This document shows, piece after piece, positions 8,229 to 10,580 of a stretch of DNA of 10,580 bases. Within the stretch, counting starts at the first letter, position 1. Each line of letters starts with the position of its first letter. Location of the stretch: NCBI GenBank assembly GCA_937967755.1, contig CALBTA010000528.1, positions 1 to 10,580 on the forward strand. Reading direction: 5' to 3'. A program made the position numbers and the translations under genes. The notes under the pieces are model-generated. The model worked only from the letters and a program-made list of their open reading frames with translations. It was not told where the DNA came from and searched no databases. This DNA is from an uncultured Planctomycetaceae bacterium. Lineage in GTDB: Bacteria; Planctomycetota; Planctomycetia; Pirellulales; Pirellulaceae.

Positions 8229-10289
8229 GTGGCTGCAAGTCAAACGGAAGGGCTGGACCTGACCGGCAAGCGGGTTTACGTCGTCGATTCGCACTCGCTG
8301 ATTTTTCAGGTGTTCCACGTCATGCCCGAAATGACTAGCCCATCGGGCGGCCCGGTCGGGGCGGTGTATGGTTTCACCCGCGACCTGCTCATGTTGCTGG
8401 AGCAGAAAGAACCCGACTACCTGATCTGCGCATTCGACTCGCCGGGAAAGACGTTCCGCCATGACTTCTTCCCCGAATACAAAATCGACCGCGACGAAAT
8501 GCCCGCGGAGTTGCAGCCGCAGATCCCGCTTGCCAAACAGATCTGTCATGCGTTCGCCCTGCCGGTTCTTGAATTGGAGACGTTTGAGGCCGATGACATC
8601 CTGGCGACGGTCGCCCGTCAGGTCGATGCGGCCGGCGGCGAGTGCTATATCGTCACCGGCGATAAGGACTGCCGCCAACTGATTTCTGATCGGGTGTTCG
8701 TTTACAACATTCGCAAGGACGAAGTCTTTGGTGCCGCCGCGCTGCACGACACCTGGGGTGTCCGCCCCGATCAGGTGATCGATTTCCAAGGCCTCGTCGG
8801 CGACAAGACCGATGGCATCCCCGGCGTGCCGCTGATCGGGCCGAAGACGGCGACCGCTTTGTTGGAAGAACACGGGTCACTCGACGCTGTCTTAGACAAC
8901 GCGGCCAACATTAAGGGCAAACGCGGACAAAATCTGCAAGACTACCGCGAGCAGGCGCTCATCAGCCGCCGCCTGGCGAAGCTGGACACCGAAGCCCCCA
9001 TCGAGATCGACTGGGCAATCGCCGGCACGGGGCGCATCGACCGGGAAGCGGCGATGCAACTGTTCCACGAGCTTGGCTTTCGCTCGTTCGGAGATCGCAT
9101 CGACGGCATCGCCGGCGCCGCGCCCGTCGAAGCGTCCCAGCCGTGGGAGGCGGACTACCAGATTATCGACACGGCCGACCAGTTGAAGAAGCTTGTCGCG
9201 AAGATAAAAGAGCAGCCGCATGTATCGTTCGATACCGAAACAACCAGCCCGCGGCCGCGCTTCGCGCGGATCGTCGGGTACTCCTTCGCGTGGAACGAAG
9301 GCGAGGCGTACTACGTCCCCGTCCGCGGCCCGCTGGGGGACGCGGTGATTCCTCCGGGCGAAGCGCTGGAAATTCTGCGCCCAGTACTGGAAGACGCAAG
9401 CATCAAGAAGATCGGGCAGAATTTGAAGTACGATATGGTCGTGCTGCGCGGCGCGGCGGATGAGAGCACGGGCGGTGAAGGAATCGAATTGGCGGGGCTC
9501 CATTTCGATTCGATGCTTGCCGATTATCTGCTGGAAGCGGGCGCTCGCAATCATTCCATGGATGAGTTGTCACGGCGTTATATGGGCCATGTCACGATCA
9601 AAATCAAGGAGCTAATCGGCACGGGCAAGAAACAAAAACAGATGGACGAAGTGCCCATCGAATTTGTCGGTCCCTACGCCGCCGAGGATGCCGACGTGCC
9701 GTTGCGACTGTTGCCGATCCTTCAGAAGCGACTAGCTGCTGACGGCCTGGAAAATCTCTACCGTGATGTGGAAGTGCCGCTGATCGAGGTCTTGGTCGAA
9801 TGCGAGTTCAACGGCATCCGCATTGATGTTGAGCGCTTGCGCGGAATGAGCAACGACTTTGGCACGCGGCTGGAAGGGCTGGAAAAAGATATTCATGAAT
9901 TGGCGGGTCGCTCGTTCAACATCGGTTCGCCAAAGCAACTCGCCGAAGTGCTCTTCGACGAGTTGGAACTGCCGGTCGTCAAGAAAACCAAGACGGGCCG
10001 CAGCACCGATGTTGAAGTGCTGGAAGAGCTCGCCAAGATGCGCGACAAACCGGGCCATGAGGTGGCGGAAAAAATTGTCGAGTACCGGCAGTTTTCCAAG
10101 CTGAAGGGAACTTACGTCGATGCGCTGCCGCTGCAGGTACACCCCGAGACCGGCCGAATTCACACCTCATTCAACCAGGTCGTCGCGGCGACCGGTCGGC
10201 TCAGTTCCAACGACCCGAACCTACAGAACATTCCGATTCGCACGCCTGAGGGCCGCGAGATTCGCAGCGCGTTCATCCCGGCTGTGTAA
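8229..10289 (+). CDS. polA: DNA polymerase I, 5' part; open frame ends early at an apparent deletion/frameshift
   Basis: DNA polymerase I fills gaps and removes RNA primers in replication and repair. The GTG start has a good ribosome site. The 5' nuclease domain (about 14-300) keeps its acidic residues: D20, D70 in CAFDSPGKTFR, E120/D122/D123 in EADD, D145/D147 in TGDKD, and D192/D195 in GDKTDGIPG. The 3'-5' proofreading domain keeps D335/E337 in FDTET, D402 in NLKYD, and Y483/D487 in YAAED. The polymerase domain begins normally (FNIGSPKQLAEVLF, TGRLSSNDPNLQNIP) but after IRSAFIP the frame reads Ala-Val-stop at residue 686. The family continues with motif A (DYSQIELR, catalytic Asp), which is absent. 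Coding resumes in another frame at about 10282. As given, the product would lack polymerase activity. An assembly or sequencing error is the main alternative to a real mutation. Confidence 0.93.
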   Translation: MAASQTEGLDLTGKRVYVVDSHSLIFQVFHVMPEMTSPSGGPVGAVYGFTRDLLMLLEQKEPDYLICAFDSPGKTFRHDFFPEYKIDRDEMPAELQPQIPLAKQICHAFALPVLELETFEADDILATVARQVDAAGGECYIVTGDKDCRQLISDRVFVYNIRKDEVFGAAALHDTWGVRPDQVIDFQGLVGDKTDGIPGVPLIGPKTATALLEEHGSLDAVLDNAANIKGKRGQNLQDYREQALISRRLAKLDTEAPIEIDWAIAGTGRIDREAAMQLFHELGFRSFGDRIDGIAGAAPVEASQPWEADYQIIDTADQLKKLVAKIKEQPHVSFDTETTSPRPRFARIVGYSFAWNEGEAYYVPVRGPLGDAVIPPGEALEILRPVLEDASIKKIGQNLKYDMVVLRGAADESTGGEGIELAGLHFDSMLADYLLEAGARNHSMDELSRRYMGHVTIKIKELIGTGKKQKQMDEVPIEFVGPYAAEDADVPLRLLPILQKRLAADGLENLYRDVEVPLIEVLVECEFNGIRIDVERLRGMSNDFGTRLEGLEKDIHELAGRSFNIGSPKQLAEVLFDELELPVVKKTKTGRSTDVEVLEELAKMRDKPGHEVAEKIVEYRQFSKLKGTYVDALPLQVHPETGRIHTSFNQVVAATGRLSSNDPNLQNIPIRTPEGREIRSAFIPAV

Positions 10290-10580
10290 TGCGTTCGCCA
10301 ATGACGAAGACATTCACACCCGCGTCGCCAGCGAAGTGTATGCAACACCGGCGGACGAAGTGACCAGCGAGATGCGTCGCAGCGCCAAAGCGATCAACTT
10401 CGGCATCATTTATGGGCAAAGCCCTTTCGGTTTAGCGAAGGCTCTGGACATTCCCAAAGACGAGGCGGCGGCGTTCATCCAGGCTTACTTCGCGCGCTAC
10501 CCCGGAGTGGCGAAATTGATGGAGCAGATCTTGGAAGACTGCCGCCGCGACGGGTACGTGCAAACGATCCTCGGCCGACG
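10282..10580 (+). pseudogene. polA: DNA polymerase I, displaced-frame 3' fragment (continues past the window)
   Basis: Read from CTG 10282, this frame resumes the DNA polymerase I palm and fingers as LCNAFANDEDIHTRVASEVY, which aligns with LLTAFAEGKDIH and what follows in E. coli Pol I. Motif B (O helix) follows as RRSAKAINFGIIYG (10375-10416), with the nucleotide-binding Arg, Lys, Phe and Tyr. Then come FARYPGV and the YVQTILGRR region at the edge. Its frame is +1 relative to the upstream part, with no start or ribosome site of its own. It is therefore best read as the rest of polA separated by the lesion, not as an independent gene. Motif C lies beyond the window. Confidence 0.85.

Noticed and set aside
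8079..8873. 264-codon open frame on the - strand
   Set aside because: It lies opposite the regulator 3' end and the well-conserved polA 5' nuclease domain. Its translation has no recognisable fold and is explained by GC-rich codon bias.
8892..9554. 220-codon open frame on the - strand
   Set aside because: It is antisense to the polA nuclease and proofreading domains and has no recognisable motif.
10282..10580. Independent short gene, or programmed frameshifting to express the polA 3' end
   Set aside because: No start or ribosome site, and motif A is physically missing, so frameshifting could not restore a working polymerase.

Overview
The window reads almost entirely on the + strand. It carries the 3' end of a complex I (NADH:quinone oxidoreductase) operon, nuoK(partial)-nuoL-nuoM-nuoN, followed by a second unit: a PAS/degenerate AAA+/Fis-type regulator directly abutting a DNA polymerase I gene (polA). 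Base composition is GC-rich. An EF-hand module inside NuoM, a long acidic NuoK tail and two kinds of dyad-symmetric repeat point by inference to a planctomycete, possibly of the Pirellulales type. No rRNA or other taxonomic marker is present, so this placement is moderate at best.

Layout. Positions 1-275 hold the C-terminal part of NuoK, which overlaps the nuoL start by 8 bases. nuoL (268-2556) is followed by a 157-base gap, most of it a roughly 110-base imperfect palindrome with a perfect central hairpin (MITE-like). nuoM (2714-5011) is much longer than usual because about 185 residues are inserted between the predicted TM6 and TM7. That insert has three EF-hand calcium-binding loops and three 21-residue tryptophan-phased repeats. 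Near its 3' end nuoM also contains a 60-base REPIN-like double hairpin, exactly 20 codons in frame. nuoM overlaps nuoN (5001-6608) by 11 bases. A 246-base intergenic region (6609-6854) holds a perfect TATAAT box and a cluster of GTGAC half-sites, and probably drives the regulator (6855-8228) and polA (8229 onward). The two are joined as TAA|GTG.

How the genes work together. NuoK, L, M and N are membrane-arm subunits that carry out proton translocation, and the charged residues of their half-channels can be found in each. The regulator looks like a sigma-54 enhancer-binding protein that has lost its ATPase signature residues and the GAFTGA loop while keeping PAS and Fis-type DNA-binding ends. 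polA has an intact 5' nuclease and an intact proofreading domain. It is broken at 10274-10290 by an apparent loss of about 80 bases that removes polymerase motif A (the DYSQIELR segment with a catalytic Asp) and shifts the frame. Coding resumes in another frame to the window edge. This is either an assembly error or a real inactivation.

Most notable: the EF-hand module in the proton-pumping subunit NuoM, the in-frame REPIN-like element in nuoM, the polA motif A loss, and the degenerate regulator coupled to polA.
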